Shown here: positions 34,482 through 44,574 of the stretch, piece by piece
Layout of the letters: every line of letters begins with the position of its first letter
Position numbering within the stretch: the first letter of the stretch is position 1
Assembly (NCBI GenBank): GCA_001872285.1
Contig: MNXU01000077.1
Span: 1 to 64,000, forward strand
Source: Betaproteobacteria bacterium CG2_30_68_42
GTDB lineage: Bacteria > Pseudomonadota > Gammaproteobacteria > Burkholderiales > Rhodocyclaceae
Reading direction: 5' to 3'
Length of the DNA: 64,000 bases
The notes under the pieces: generated by a model
Seen by the model: the letters and a program-made list of their open reading frames with translations, nothing else
Databases searched by the model: none
Told to the model about the DNA's origin: nothing
Made by a program: the position numbers and the translations under genes

Positions 34482-36176
34482 TCAAAACAGGAAGTAGCGC
34501 TGCGCCATCGGCAGCTCGGCAGCCGGCTCGCATACCAGCAGTTCGCCGTCGGCGCGCACGGCGTAGGTCTCCGCATCCACCTCGATCGCAGGAAGCGCGC
34601 CGTTGTGCACCATGTCGCGCTTGCCGAGGCCGCGGCAGTTGCGCACCGCTTCCAGCGGCTTCGCCAGTCCGAGCTTCGACACACCCTCCAGGGAGGCTTG
34701 CGATACGAAGGTCAGGGAAGTCTTCAATGCCCCACCGAATGCACCGAACATCGGCCGGGAGTGCACCGGTTGCGGAGTAGGAATGGAAGCGTTGGGATCG
34801 CCCATCGCCGCCGCAGCGATCATGCCGCCCTTGAGGATCATCGCGGGTTTCACCCCGAAGAAGGCCGGCTTCCAGAGCACCAGATCGGCGAGCTTGCCCG
34901 GTTCGACCGAGCCCACGACGTGGGCGATGCCGTTGGCGATGGCCGGGTTGATCGTGTACTTGGCGACGTAGCGCCTGACGCGGAAGTTGTCGTTGCGCGC
35001 GCTGTCCTGCGGCAAGCCACCGCGCTGCACCTTCATCTTGTGCGCCGTCTGCCAGGTGCGCAGGACGACCTCACCGACACGACCCATGGCCTGCGCGTCG
35101 CTCGCGATCATGCTGAAAGCGCCCAGATCGTGCAGGATGTCCTCGGCGGCGATGGTCTCGCGCCGGATGCGCGACTCGGCGAAGGCGACGTCCTCGGCGA
35201 TGGCCGGATCGAGGTGGTGGCACACCATCAGCATGTCGAGGTGCTCGTCGATGGTGTTCACCGTGTACGGGCGCGTCGGGTTGGTGCTGGAGGGCAGCAC
35301 GTTGGGTTCGCCGCAGGCGCGGATGATGTCCGGCGCATGTCCGCCGCCGGCGCCCTCGGTGTGGTAGGTGTGGATGGTGCGTCCCTTGAATGCGGCCAGA
35401 GTCGTTTCGAGGAAACCCGACTCGTTCAGCGTGTCGGTGTGGATCGCCACCTGCACGTCCATCGCATCGGCGACCGCCAGGCAGTTGTCGATCGCTGCAG
35501 GCGTGGTGCCCCAGTCCTCGTGCAGCTTGAGGCCCATGGCGCCGGCACGGAGCTGCTCGCGCAGCGGTTCCGGCTGGCTCACGTTGCCCTTGCCGAGGAA
35601 ACCCAGATTCATCGGGAAGGCATCCGCCGCGCGCAGCATCGACTGGATGTGCCACGGCCCCGGCGTGCAGGTGGTTGCACAGGTTCCCGTCGCCGGGCCG
35701 GTGCCGCCGCCGATCATGGTGGTGATGCCCGACATCAGCGCCTCCTCGATCTGCTGCGGGCAGATGAAATGGACGTGGCTGTCGATGCCGCCGGCGGTGA
35801 CGATGTTGCCCTCGCCGGCCACGATCTCGGTGGCGGCGCCGATCGGAATCGTCACGCCGGGCTGGATGTCCGGATTGCCCGCCTTGCCGATTCGCCAGAT
35901 GCGGCCGTTCTTGATCCCGATGTCGGCCTTGACGATGCCGATCACGGCGTCGACGATCAGGGCGTTGGTGATGACCGTGTCGGCCACCTCGGCTGCGACA
36001 CGCTGGCCCTGTCCCATGCCGTCGCGGATCACCTTGCCGCCACCGAACTTCACTTCCTCGCCATGGGTCGCGTAGTCCCGCTCCACCTCGATCCACAGCT
36101 CGGTGTCGGCGAGCCGCACGCGGTCGCCGGCGGTCGGGCCGAACATTTCGGCATAGGCCTGTCGCGTGATCCTCAT
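34482..36176 (-). CDS. ureC: Urease alpha subunit
   Basis: 564 residues. The active site shows the nickel-binding HVHF in [11 protein letters not shown], the carbamylated lysine in [24 protein letters not shown], and the flap cysteine/histidine in MVCHHLD. It catalyses hydrolysis of urea to ammonia and carbamate with two Ni2+. The start [18 protein letters not shown] is standard and overlaps the ureB stop by four bases. Confidence 0.98.
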   Translation of the reverse strand: MRITRQAYAEMFGPTAGDRVRLADTELWIEVERDYATHGEEVKFGGGKVIRDGMGQGQRVAAEVADTVITNALIVDAVIGIVKADIGIKNGRIWRIGKAGNPDIQPGVTIPIGAATEIVAGEGNIVTAGGIDSHVHFICPQQIEEALMSGITTMIGGGTGPATGTCATTCTPGPWHIQSMLRAADAFPMNLGFLGKGNVSQPEPLREQLRAGAMGLKLHEDWGTTPAAIDNCLAVADAMDVQVAIHTDTLNESGFLETTLAAFKGRTIHTYHTEGAGGGHAPDIIRACGEPNVLPSSTNPTRPYTVNTIDEHLDMLMVCHHLDPAIAEDVAFAESRIRRETIAAEDILHDLGAFSMIASDAQAMGRVGEVVLRTWQTAHKMKVQRGGLPQDSARNDNFRVRRYVAKYTINPAIANGIAHVVGSVEPGKLADLVLWKPAFFGVKPAMILKGGMIAAAAMGDPNASIPTPQPVHSRPMFGAFGGALKTSLTFVSQASLEGVSKLGLAKPLEAVRNCRGLGKRDMVHNGALPAIEVDAETYAVRADGELLVCEPAAELPMAQRYFLF

Positions 36177-36481
36177 TCCAGTTTCCCCATCACCCGGCCC
36201 CGGAAGCCATACACCTTGCGCTCGCCACCCAGTGCCACCAGCCGCACCGTGCGCGTCTGCCCCGGCTCGAAGCGCACGGCAGTTCCGGCGGCGATGTCGA
36301 GACGGTAGCCTCGCGCCCGTTCGCGTTCGAAGCCGAGCGCTTCGTTGGTCTCGAAGAAGTGGTAGTGGGACCCCACCTGGATCGGCCGGTCGCCGCGGTT
36401 GGCGACCGACAGCGTCACGGTGGCGCGTCCGGCATTGAGTTCGATTTCACCCGCCGCCGCGAGAATTTCACCTGGAATCAT
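36173..36481 (-). CDS. ureB: Urease beta subunit
   Basis: 102 residues with MIPGEI at the start, [19 protein letters not shown] and the C-terminal [15 protein letters not shown]. It is a structural subunit of the (ABC)3 urease. Its start overlaps the end of the inserted alpha/beta hydrolase gene by 14 bases. Confidence 0.97.
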   Translation of the reverse strand: MIPGEILAAAGEIELNAGRATVTLSVANRGDRPIQVGSHYHFFETNEALGFERERARGYRLDIAAGTAVRFEPGQTRTVRLVALGGERKVYGFRGRVMGKLE

Positions 36482-37460
36482 CCGTCATCTCCACTGGCGA
36501 TGTTTGTTCCTCTGCGTCCGCCGCGATCAGGAAATCCCGCACCGCCGCGATCTGGTCGGCCACGGCGAGAGACGGTGCGTGCCCGACGCCGGCGAACTCG
36601 ACGACTTTCACTCCGGGAGTGCGCCGCTGCATTTGCTCCACCGTTTCCGGCGGCAACACTTCGGAGTCCGCGCCGCGCAGCACCAGTACCGGACAGCGCA
36701 CCGCCGCCCAGACGCTCCACAGATCGATGCCGCGCAGGAACTCCGGTCCGATCGGCAGCTCCGGATCGAGGTGCACCGGCAAGCCGCGACTGATGGCCGG
36801 GTCGTAGCACAGGCGGTAGCATCCGTCCTCCTGCTGTCGCACGCTGTGCCGGGCGAGATGCTGCCAGTAGGCGTCATCGAGCCGGCCGAAGCTGGCACAG
36901 GCTTCGCGCAGGTAGTGCTCCACCGCGAAGAGTGACTCGAAGCGTGTGTCGCCACCGACGCGCCCCTTGAGCCGGAGCAGAGAATGCCAGGGCACGAACG
37001 GACCGACGTCGTTCATGACCAGGCGGCGTATCGGCGAGCCCGCTTTGGCGGCGAGCAGCATGCCGATCAGCCCGCCCATGGAGGTGCCGATCCAGTCGAG
37101 CTTCGCGCTCGTCCGCCGGCGACCGAGCAAACGCGCCTGCAGACTGTCCAGCAGCCCGTCGCGGAGCGGCGTCGTGACACGCGCGATCAATGCCGCCGCA
37201 TCGCCCAGATAGGTGGGAAAGCTGTAACCGGATTTGTCTTCGAGCCAGTCGCTGTCGCCGCGGCCGACGACATCCATGCAGACCACCCGGCAGTCGGCTT
37301 CAAGCCCAGCGGCGAGGCGGTCGAAATCCCGACTGTTGCGCGACAGTCCGTGAACGCAGAGGGCGACGTGGGGATTCGTCGCTTCGCCCCATTCCGTATA
37401 GGCGATGCGATGGAAGCCGTCCGGGCCCAGGCTGAGGAACTCGTGCTGTGACAGGGGCAT
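36468..37460 (-). CDS. Alpha/beta hydrolase inside the urease operon
   Basis: 330 residues of the alpha/beta-hydrolase fold. The oxyanion region is [16 protein letters not shown], the nucleophile elbow [12 protein letters not shown] (Ser), then [14 protein letters not shown] (Asp) and GVGHAPSL (His). A complete catalytic triad is therefore present. It lies between ureA (2 bp upstream) and ureB (14-bp overlap), so it is co-translated with urease subunits. The substrate is unknown; it might process an organic urea derivative, amide or ester. Confidence 0.87.
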   Translation of the reverse strand: MPLSQHEFLSLGPDGFHRIAYTEWGEATNPHVALCVHGLSRNSRDFDRLAAGLEADCRVVCMDVVGRGDSDWLEDKSGYSFPTYLGDAAALIARVTTPLRDGLLDSLQARLLGRRRTSAKLDWIGTSMGGLIGMLLAAKAGSPIRRLVMNDVGPFVPWHSLLRLKGRVGGDTRFESLFAVEHYLREACASFGRLDDAYWQHLARHSVRQQEDGCYRLCYDPAISRGLPVHLDPELPIGPEFLRGIDLWSVWAAVRCPVLVLRGADSEVLPPETVEQMQRRTPGVKVVEFAGVGHAPSLAVADQIAAVRDFLIAADAEEQTSPVEMTDDSR

Positions 37461-37462
37461 GG

Positions 37463-37765
37463 TTACACGATCGGATGGTGCACGGTGACGAGTTTCGTTC
37501 CGTCCGGAAAGGTGGCTTCGACCTGGATCTCGGGGATCATCTCGGGCACGCCTTCCATGACTTCGTCGCGTTTCAGAAGGCGGGTTCCGGCGCTCATCAG
37601 CTCGGCCACGGTGCGACCGTCGCGGGCACCCTCCATGACCGCCGCAGCGATGTAGGCGACCGCTTCGGGATGATTCAGTTTGAGACCGCGCGCGCGGCGC
37701 CGCTCGGCGAGCAATGCCGCAGTGAAGATGAGCAGCTTGTCCTTTTCCCGGGGTGTGAGTTCCAT
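37463..37765 (-). CDS. ureA: Urease gamma subunit
   Basis: 100 residues with [29 protein letters not shown]-type [10 protein letters not shown] and the C-terminal [14 protein letters not shown]. It is the smallest structural subunit of urease. It is followed 2 bp later by the inserted hydrolase rather than by ureB. Confidence 0.98.
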   Translation of the reverse strand: MELTPREKDKLLIFTAALLAERRRARGLKLNHPEAVAYIAAAVMEGARDGRTVAELMSAGTRLLKRDEVMEGVPEMIPEIQVEATFPDGTKLVTVHHPIV

Positions 37766-37774
37766 GCTGTCTCC

Positions 37775-38620
37775 CTACGTGCTCCAGATGCGCGGGAGCC
37801 GAGCCTCGCGGCCGAGCAGTGCCGGCCTGAGCAGATGCCACAGCCCCACGAACCAGTCGCGCGCGGCCTCCGACGAATGGCCGAGGTAACGCGCCACCAG
37901 CAGCCGCGGCAGCACGGTCAGGCCACGCTGCGCAAGGGGTTCCCGGGGGACGATTTCCCGGCAGGCGGCCAGCAGTGCCGGCGCGATGCGCCCGCCGGCC
38001 GCGAGCAGGGTGCCGAAAACACTGAACCCCGCCAGTCCGACCGGCGAGGCCAGCAGCGGCGATCCGCCGGGGAGCCGGCCCTGTTCGATCCACAGGAGTT
38101 TCCCGGCCTGCTCGATGCGCGTCGTGAATCGCAGCTCGCCGTTCGCGAAGCGCTCATTCGCGGCGCGGCGCCCCAGGCAGACCACCTCCCAGCCGAGGTA
38201 GCGCGCCTGCGCCGCGAGGCGGATGGCACTGCGCATCGCGGCGCGGCCGCCGTCAAACACGATGGCCTCCTGCGGCAACCATTCCAGTGCGGCACCCGCT
38301 CCAGCCTCGAAATCCAACGACTGCATCGCCCACGGACCGGCAGAGCGATACCACTTGGCGGCGCCGGGCGTGGTCAGCAGCGCGTGGGCACCGTCGCCAG
38401 CCGTCACAGCGATCTCCAGCCGGTCGCCGCCTGCGATGCCCGACGGCGGATGCAGCACGATGGCATGGCATACGGCTACGCCCTCCGGATACAAGGCCTT
38501 CTGCACCCGCAGCGGACCACGATGATCGCGCTGCGCCAGGATGGTGGCCGCCTCGCGCCGTTCGAAGCGCAGATCGAGGCTGGCATGCCAGCCTTGCTCG
38601 CAGACGGGGTCACGCTGCAT
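37775..38620 (-). CDS. ureD: Urease accessory protein UreD
   Basis: 281 residues from the ATG at 38620 (MQRDPVCEQGWHASLDLRFE). Family motifs include LHPPSGIAGGDRLEI, LTTPGAAKWYRS and LPQEAIVFDGGRA. UreD (UreH) is the scaffold on which UreF and UreG deliver nickel to apo-urease. It is 7 bp downstream of urtE, joining the transporter and enzyme halves of the locus. Confidence 0.95.
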   Translation of the reverse strand: MQRDPVCEQGWHASLDLRFERREAATILAQRDHRGPLRVQKALYPEGVAVCHAIVLHPPSGIAGGDRLEIAVTAGDGAHALLTTPGAAKWYRSAGPWAMQSLDFEAGAGAALEWLPQEAIVFDGGRAAMRSAIRLAAQARYLGWEVVCLGRRAANERFANGELRFTTRIEQAGKLLWIEQGRLPGGSPLLASPVGLAGFSVFGTLLAAGGRIAPALLAACREIVPREPLAQRGLTVLPRLLVARYLGHSSEAARDWFVGLWHLLRPALLGREARLPRIWST

Positions 38621-38627
38621 CGAAGCA

Positions 38628-39320
38628 TCATACCGAAAGCAGTCCGCGCACGCCGTCGCTCTCCATGTCTGCGCCCGCACCGCGTTTGACGATCTCGCCG
38701 CGTTCCATGACCAGGTAGTCATCGGCCAGCGAGCGCGCGAAGTCGTAGTACTGTTCGACCAGCAGGATGGCCATCTCGCCCGACGCGGCCAGCGCACGGA
38801 TCGCCCGCTCGATGTCCTTGATGATCGAAGGCTGGATGCCTTCGGTCGGCTCGTCGAGGATCAGCAGCTCCGGCTCCATGGCCAGGGCGCGGCCGATCGC
38901 CAGTTGCTGCTGCTGGCCGCCGGAGAGATCGCCGCCGCGCCGGCGCAGCATCTGCCCGAGTACCGGGAACATCTCGAAGATGCGTCGCGGCACTTCGGCT
39001 CCGCGCGGGCGTGTCGCCAGCCCCATTTGCAGGTTTTCCAGGACCGTCAGGCGCGGAAAAATCTCGCGTCCCTGCGGCACATAGCCGATGCCGGCGCAGG
39101 CGCGCTCATGGGGCCGCAAGCGGGTCAGGTCGCGCCGGCCGAAATGAATCGTGCCGGAAGCCGCGGGCAACACGCCCATCAGGCATTTCAGCAACGTCGT
39201 CTTGCCGACACCGTTGCGACCCAAAAGTGCCGTGACCTTGCCGGCGGGCGCATCGAAGGCGAGGTTGCGCAGGATGTGGCTGCCGCCGTAGTACTGGTTC
39301 AGACCTTCGACCTTCAACAT
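38628..39320 (-). CDS. urtE: Urea ABC transporter ATP-binding protein UrtE
   Basis: 230 residues of the LivF-like ABC ATPase type. Walker A GRNGVGKTTLLK, signature LSGGQQQQLAIGRAL and Walker B LLILDEPTEGI are all intact. The neighbourhood (urtABCD, ureD) marks it as the urea version. GAGAGG precedes the ATG. A 129-bp gap holding an inverted repeat separates it from urtD. Confidence 0.95.
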   Translation of the reverse strand: MLKVEGLNQYYGGSHILRNLAFDAPAGKVTALLGRNGVGKTTLLKCLMGVLPAASGTIHFGRRDLTRLRPHERACAGIGYVPQGREIFPRLTVLENLQMGLATRPRGAEVPRRIFEMFPVLGQMLRRRGGDLSGGQQQQLAIGRALAMEPELLILDEPTEGIQPSIIKDIERAIRALAASGEMAILLVEQYYDFARSLADDYLVMERGEIVKRGAGADMESDGVRGLLSV

Positions 39321-39332
39321 GGGAAACCTCTC

Positions 39333-39434
39333 ACCACCAGGGCACCAAGAGCACCAAGCGACCCCAAGACAACCAAACCAGACCTTTGCTTCGGTTCTCC
39401 TGGTGCATCTTCGTGTCCTTGGTGTCTTGGTGGT
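39333..39434. repeat. Inverted repeat in urtD-urtE gap (CACCAAG family)
   Basis: ACCACCAGGGCACCAAG (39333-39349) pairs with CTTGGTGTCTTGGTGGT (39418-39434), 15 of 17 bases. Inside are further CACCAAG units, so each arm is a short irregular tandem. It lies entirely between urtD and urtE. Similar CACCAAG-rich palindromes occur between genes in many proteobacteria; that comparison is from memory. Confidence 0.85.
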
Positions 39435-39449
39435 AAATGCTTTCGCAGT

Positions 39450-40355
39450 TCAGCGTCCAAGGTATACCTCGATCACGCGCGGGTCGCCCTGCAGTGTTTG
39501 CATGTCGCCCTCGGCGATCACACTGCCCTCGTGCAGCACCGTCACCTTGCCGCCGAGCTGCCGGATGAAGGCCATGTCGTGCTCGACCACCACCAGCGAA
39601 TGCTTGCCTGCCAGCGACTTGAGCAGCTCCGCGGTCCGCTCGGTTTCCTCGTCGGTCATTCCCGCGACCGGTTCGTCCAGCAGCAGCAGCTTCGGCTCCT
39701 GCACGAGCAGCATGCCGATCTCCAGCCACTGCTTCTGCCCGTGCGAGAGCAGCCCCGCCTCGCGCCCGCCCTCGGAATCCAGACGGACGAGGCGAAGCGT
39801 CTCCGCGATGCGCTCGCGCGCCTCGGCTCCGAGTTCCGCCAGCAGGCTGCGGCGCACTCGCTTGTCGGCTTTCATCGCCAGTTCGAGGTTCTCGAACACG
39901 GTGTGATGTTCGAAGACCGTCGGCTTCTGGAACTTGCGGCCGATTCCTGCAATTGCGATCTCGGGCTCGGTCAGCCGGGTGAGATCGAGCGTCTGGCCGA
40001 AAAATGCGTGACCGGAATCCGGTCGCGTCTTGCCGGTGATGACGTCCATGAGGGTCGTCTTGCCTGCGCCATTGGGACCGATGATGCTGCGCAGTTCGCC
40101 GGAGTCGATGGCCAGCGACAGCTTGTTCAGCGCCTTGAAGCCGTCGAAGCTGACGGTGATGTCGTCGAGATAGAGGATGACCCCGTGCGAGAGGTCCACC
40201 TCCCCCGGCTTGACCCGGTGGGCGAGGCCGGTGGATGCGCGGTCGCGGTTCCTCTGCCTTTCCTCCAGCCTGGCCCTCAGCTCCGGCGGCGGCATCACCA
40301 GGCCGGGCGGCGCGATGCCGAAGATCGGTGGAATGAGCAGCTCGCGCAGCTTCAC
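39450..40355 (-). CDS. urtD: Urea ABC transporter ATP-binding protein UrtD
   Basis: 301 residues from a GTG at 40355 (VKLRELLIPPIFG), with AGGA ten bases upstream. An extra ~65-residue N-terminal segment precedes the ABC domain. It has Walker A GPNGAGKTTLMD, a signature altered to LSHGQKQWLEIG, and Walker B LLLLDEPVAGM. LivG-like urea transporter ATPases carry the same SHGQ signature. Between it and urtC is a second inverted repeat. A shorter start in the same frame is possible. Confidence 0.92.
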   Translation of the reverse strand: MKLRELLIPPIFGIAPPGLVMPPPELRARLEERQRNRDRASTGLAHRVKPGEVDLSHGVILYLDDITVSFDGFKALNKLSLAIDSGELRSIIGPNGAGKTTLMDVITGKTRPDSGHAFFGQTLDLTRLTEPEIAIAGIGRKFQKPTVFEHHTVFENLELAMKADKRVRRSLLAELGAEARERIAETLRLVRLDSEGGREAGLLSHGQKQWLEIGMLLVQEPKLLLLDEPVAGMTDEETERTAELLKSLAGKHSLVVVEHDMAFIRQLGGKVTVLHEGSVIAEGDMQTLQGDPRVIEVYLGR

Positions 40356-40379
40356 GACTGAATTCCTGACCGCTCTCGG

Positions 40380-40476
40380 CGCAGAGGACGCACAGACGCA
40401 GAGCACGCGCAGAAAAGACTGGCACTTTCATAACAAAGCCTTTCTCTGCGATCTCTGCGTCTCTGCGGTCTCTGCG
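40380..40476. repeat. Inverted repeat in urtC-urtD gap (CTCTGCG family)
   Basis: Left arm 40380-40413 carries repeated GCAGA units (CGCAGAGGACGCACAGACGC...); the right arm 40444-40476 is CTCTGCGATCTCTGCGTCTC... The two arms are imperfect reverse complements over about 33 bases, each built of a CTCTGCG unit. It is a different family from the 39333 element. CTCTGCG-type intergenic palindromes are common in Betaproteobacteria; that comparison is from memory. Confidence 0.85.
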
Positions 40477-40494
40477 TTGAAAGAGATTGTCTTT

Positions 40495-41604
40495 TCATGA
40501 CCGAATTTCCTTGCCTCCGTGCAGGCGGCGCCACAGCCCCACGACGCCGCCGGGCAGGTAGAGCGTGACGGTGATGAAGAGGAAGCCGAGGAAGAACAGC
40601 CAGTACTCGGGGAAGGCTACGGTAAACCAGCTCTTCGCCAGGTTGACGAGGACCGCTCCCAGCACCGCGCCCACCAGCGTGCCGCGGCCGCCCACGGCGA
40701 CCCAGATGGCGATCTCGATCGACGCTGCCGGGCTCATCTCGCCCGGATTGATGATGCCGACCTGCGGCACGTAGAGTGCGCCGGCGATCGCGCACAGCAG
40801 CGCCGACAGGGTCCAGATGAAGAGCTTGTACCAGAGCGGGTTATAGCCGATGAACATGACCCGGCTCTCGGCGTCGCGGATCGCCGACAACACCCGCCCG
40901 AAGCGCGAGGTGACGAGGGTACGTCCGAGCACCAGCGTCGCCGCGAGCACCAGCGCCGAAAGGGCGAACAGCGTCACGCGCATCTCCGGCGCAGTGATGG
41001 AATGACCGAGGATGCGCTTGAAATCCGTGAAGCCGTTGTTGCCGCCGAACCCGGTCTCGTTGCGGAAGAACAGGAGCATTGCGGCGAAGGTCATGGCCTG
41101 GGTAACGATGGAAAAATACACACCCTTGATGCGCGAGCGGAAGGCGAAGAAGCCGAACAGGAAGGCAACCAGCGCCGGCACGACCAGCACCAGCAGCAGC
41201 GCCCACAGGAAGTTGTCGCTGCCCGTCCAGTACCAGGGCAGCTCCTTCCAGTCGAGGAAGACCATGAAGTCCGGCAGGTCGCTGCGGTAGGATCCGTCGC
41301 GCCCGATCTGGCGCATCAGGTACATTCCGAAAGCATAACCGCCGAGGGCGAAGAACAGGCCGTGGCCCAGGGACAGGATGCCGGCATAACCCCAGACGAG
41401 ATCCATCGCCACCGCCACGATCGCGTAGCACATGATCTTGCCGCCGACGCTGATGGCGTAGGTCGAAAGGTGGAACGGGCTCGCCGGCGGCACCACGAGG
41501 TGCAGAGCCGCCGCCAAGGGCAGCAGCAGCACGAAGACGCCGAGCGCGATCCCGCCCTTCGCTCCGATGCTGCGGCAGATGCGCACAGTCAGGGACGTGC
41601 GCAT
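40495..41604 (-). CDS. urtC: Urea ABC transporter permease UrtC
   Basis: 369 residues, LivM-type, with about ten hydrophobic helices. Motifs WGYAGILSLGHGLFFALGGY and GGRGTLVGAVLGA (the coupling region) are typical. An extracytoplasmic insert (~residues 100-130, DLPDFMVFLDWKELPWYWTG) occurs in UrtC proteins. The ATG is one base after the urtB stop (TGAGATG). Confidence 0.95.
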   Translation of the reverse strand: MRTSLTVRICRSIGAKGGIALGVFVLLLPLAAALHLVVPPASPFHLSTYAISVGGKIMCYAIVAVAMDLVWGYAGILSLGHGLFFALGGYAFGMYLMRQIGRDGSYRSDLPDFMVFLDWKELPWYWTGSDNFLWALLLVLVVPALVAFLFGFFAFRSRIKGVYFSIVTQAMTFAAMLLFFRNETGFGGNNGFTDFKRILGHSITAPEMRVTLFALSALVLAATLVLGRTLVTSRFGRVLSAIRDAESRVMFIGYNPLWYKLFIWTLSALLCAIAGALYVPQVGIINPGEMSPAASIEIAIWVAVGGRGTLVGAVLGAVLVNLAKSWFTVAFPEYWLFFLGFLFITVTLYLPGGVVGLWRRLHGGKEIRS

Positions 41605-41605
41605 C

Positions 41606-43177
41606 TCAGTTTTCCAGCGACCGGCCCTTGAGGGCGAACAGGCCCTGCGGGCGCTTCTGGATGAAGACGATGATGAACACCAGCACGACGATCTTGGCGA
41701 TCACCGCCCCGGTCCAGCCCTCGAGAAACTTGGTGACGACACCGAGGCCGAGCGCGGCCCAGACTGCGCCGGCAAGCTGGCCGACACCGCCGAGCACCAC
41801 CACCATGAACGAGTCGACGATGTAGCCCTGCCCCATGTCGGGGCCGACATTGCCGATCTGGGACAGCGCCACGCCACCCAGACCCGCGATGCCCGCGCCG
41901 AGACCGAACGCCAGGGTGTCGACCCGGCCGGTCGGCACGCCGACGCAGCCCGCCATGGGCCGGTTCTGGGTGACGGCGCGCACGAAGAGGCCGAGGCGGG
42001 TCCGGTTGAGGACCGCCCACATCAGCGCCAGCACGACGGTCGAGAAGGCGACGATGGCGATGCGGTTCCACGGCAGCACGGCGCCGGCGAAGACTTCCAC
42101 GCCGCCGGACATCCACGAGGGATTGGCGACTTCGACGTTCTGAGGACCGAACAGGGACCGCGCGCCCTGGATCAGCATCAGGCTGATGCCCCATGTGGCG
42201 AGCAGGGTCTCCAGCGATCGGCCGTAGAGATGCCGGATCACGACGCGCTCCAGCGCCATGCCCACCAGGGCGGCGGCCATGAAGGCCACGGGGATCGCCG
42301 CGAACACGTAAGCATCCAGCCAATTCGGCGCATGGGCGCGGAACAGGCCCTGCACCGCGAAGGTGGAATATGCGCCAATCATGAGGAATTCCCCGTGGGC
42401 CATGTTAATGACGCCCATTACGCCGTAGGTTACGGCGAGGCCCAACGCGGCCAGCAGCAGGATGCTGCCCAGGGAAATTCCGGTGAAGACCCGCGCCAGA
42501 TTCTCGGCGCGGGACAGATGCGCCTCGACGCGCTTGAGGGATCGACTCGCGGCCGTGCGCACCGCGGCGTCCCTCTCCTGCGCGAGCAGGCCGAGCAGAA
42601 GGGCCCTGGTCGTCGGATTTCCGCTCTGTGCCAGCGCCTTCACCGCGCCCAGCCGTTTTCCCGGATCTTCCGATTGCAGGCTCGCCTGCGCGAGCGCCAG
42701 GGTCAGGACCTGGCGGATGGGTTCGATGGTTTCGGCGGCCAGGGCTTTCTCCAGCAACGGCACCACTCGCGCGCTCGCGCTGGCCCGCAATGCGCCGGCG
42801 GCTTCCAGGCGCACTGCCGGATCGGCGTCCATGAGCCTGAAAGCCGCGAGGACGTTAACCAGTTCGCCACGGATGCGGTTGTTGATGACCACGCCTTCCG
42901 CACCGTCCGGCTCGGCTGCGAGCGTCGCGCCGCTGCCCGCATCGATGACCTTGTCGCCTTCCTTGTAGAACAGCGTGTCGCCGGCGACGTAGAGGCCCTC
43001 CTCGGCCATGGCGCGCAACAGCTTCTCCGCCTGCTTGTCGCCGCTCTCGGCGAGCAGCGCAATGGCGGCGAGCCGGTCGTCGGAATCCTCGGCGGCAAGC
43101 CGTTGCACGACGGCCGGATCGAGGGCGGCGTAGGCGGGCACTACCGCCAGCCACAGCAGCAACGCGACGGCTCTCAT
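41606..43177 (-). CDS. urtB: Urea ABC transporter permease UrtB
   Basis: 523 residues. An N-terminal signal-like helix and a ~200-residue periplasmic HEAT-like segment (repeats of ALAAxxxEPIRQVL character) precede a LivH-type permease domain with MGVINMAHGEFLMIGAY, ALVGMALERVVIRHLYGR and GGVGQLAGAVWAALGLG. The long N-terminal extension is normal for UrtB and distinguishes it from LivH. It pairs with UrtC in the membrane. Confidence 0.95.
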   Translation of the reverse strand: MRAVALLLWLAVVPAYAALDPAVVQRLAAEDSDDRLAAIALLAESGDKQAEKLLRAMAEEGLYVAGDTLFYKEGDKVIDAGSGATLAAEPDGAEGVVINNRIRGELVNVLAAFRLMDADPAVRLEAAGALRASASARVVPLLEKALAAETIEPIRQVLTLALAQASLQSEDPGKRLGAVKALAQSGNPTTRALLLGLLAQERDAAVRTAASRSLKRVEAHLSRAENLARVFTGISLGSILLLAALGLAVTYGVMGVINMAHGEFLMIGAYSTFAVQGLFRAHAPNWLDAYVFAAIPVAFMAAALVGMALERVVIRHLYGRSLETLLATWGISLMLIQGARSLFGPQNVEVANPSWMSGGVEVFAGAVLPWNRIAIVAFSTVVLALMWAVLNRTRLGLFVRAVTQNRPMAGCVGVPTGRVDTLAFGLGAGIAGLGGVALSQIGNVGPDMGQGYIVDSFMVVVLGGVGQLAGAVWAALGLGVVTKFLEGWTGAVIAKIVVLVFIIVFIQKRPQGLFALKGRSLEN

Positions 43178-43239
43178 GGGTCCATGCGGCCGCGGGAGCC
43201 CCCCTGGGGCAGGGAGACTCCCGCCGGTGGCCGTTCACC

Positions 43240-44505
43240 TCATGCTTGCGGCTCGTCCTTCTTCTTGTCGTTGCCCGGGATATACGGGCTCCAGGGCGCC
43301 GCCTTGATCGGGCCCTTGGTCTTCCACACGACGTTGAACTGGCCGTCGGCCTTCACTTCGCCGATGAACACCGGCTTGTGCAGATGGTGATTCTTCTCGT
43401 CCATCCTGGCCACGAAGCCGGACGGCGCCTTGAAGGTCTGGCCAGCCATGGCGGCGACCACCTTGTTCACCTCGGTGCTCTTGGCCTTCTCCACCGCCTG
43501 CTTCCACATGTGGATGCCGATGTAGGTGGCTTCCATCGGATCGTTGGTCACGACCTTGTCGGCGTTCGGAAGCTTCTGCTTCTTCGCCCAGTCCTTGTAC
43601 ATCTTGATGAACCGGGCGTTCTCGCCGTTCTTCAGCGACATGAAGTAGTTCCACGCGGCCAGGTGGCCAACCAGCGGCTTGGTATCGACGCCCCGCAGCT
43701 CTTCCTCGCCCACCGAGAACGCCACCACCGGAACATCGGTCGCCTTCAGGCCGGCATTGCCCAGTTCCTTGTAGAACGGAACGTTGGAATCGCCGTTGAT
43801 CGTCGAGATGACGGCGGTCTTCTTGCCCGCGGAGGCGAACCGCTTGATCCTGGCGATGATGGTCTGATAGTCGCTGTGGCCGAAAGGCGTGTAGTCCTCC
43901 ATGATGTCGGCCTCGGTCACGCCCTTCGACTTGAGAAAGGCGCGCAGGATCTTGTTGGTGGTGCGCGGATAGACATAGTCGGTGCCAAGCAGCACCCAGC
44001 GTTTGGCGGAACCACCGTCCTTGCTCATCAGATACTCGACGGCGGGAATGGCCTGCTGGTTGGGCGCGGCGCCGGTGTAGAACACGTTCTTCTCCAGTTC
44101 CTCGCCTTCGTACTGCACCGGGTAGAACAGCAGGCCGTTCAGCTCCTTGAACACCGGATTGACCGACTTGCGCGAGACGGAAGTCCAGCAGCCGAACACC
44201 ACCGCGACTTTGTCCTGGCTGAGGAGCTGGCGCGCCTTCTCCGCGAACAGTGGCCAGTTGGACGCCGGGTCGACGACCACCGGCTCCAGCTTCTTGCCCA
44301 TGACCCCGCCCTTGGCATTGATTTCCGCGATGGTCATCAATGCGGTCTCCTTCAATGCGGTCTCGGAGATGGCCATGGTGCCGGAGAGCGAATGCAGGAT
44401 GCCCACCTTGATGGTTTCCGCAGCGTATGCGGGAAATACCGCCGCTCCGGTCGCGGCCAGCGTGACGGAGGCGGCCATCACCTTGATTGCGGTTCTGCGT
44501 TTCAT
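43240..44505 (-). CDS. urtA: Urea ABC transporter substrate-binding protein UrtA
   Basis: 421 residues. The start MKRRTAIKVMAASVTLAATG with a twin-Arg-like RR and a hydrophobic core ends near AYAAE, so it is exported. The body is a type I periplasmic binding fold (VGILHSLSGTMAISETALK, VVVDPASNWPLFAEKARQLL, PVQYEGEELEKNVFYTGAAPNQQ), the standard UrtA/FmdD pattern. It binds urea in the periplasm. It is first in the urt-ure transcript, behind a sigma-54-like promoter. Confidence 0.95.
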   Translation of the reverse strand: MKRRTAIKVMAASVTLAATGAAVFPAYAAETIKVGILHSLSGTMAISETALKETALMTIAEINAKGGVMGKKLEPVVVDPASNWPLFAEKARQLLSQDKVAVVFGCWTSVSRKSVNPVFKELNGLLFYPVQYEGEELEKNVFYTGAAPNQQAIPAVEYLMSKDGGSAKRWVLLGTDYVYPRTTNKILRAFLKSKGVTEADIMEDYTPFGHSDYQTIIARIKRFASAGKKTAVISTINGDSNVPFYKELGNAGLKATDVPVVAFSVGEEELRGVDTKPLVGHLAAWNYFMSLKNGENARFIKMYKDWAKKQKLPNADKVVTNDPMEATYIGIHMWKQAVEKAKSTEVNKVVAAMAGQTFKAPSGFVARMDEKNHHLHKPVFIGEVKADGQFNVVWKTKGPIKAAPWSPYIPGNDKKKDEPQA

Positions 44506-44574
44506 GCGATTACCTCTTCTGGAAAGTTGTCGACTGTCCCCTTCCGCTCCTCGTCCGGGTGACAGGAGGGATCT

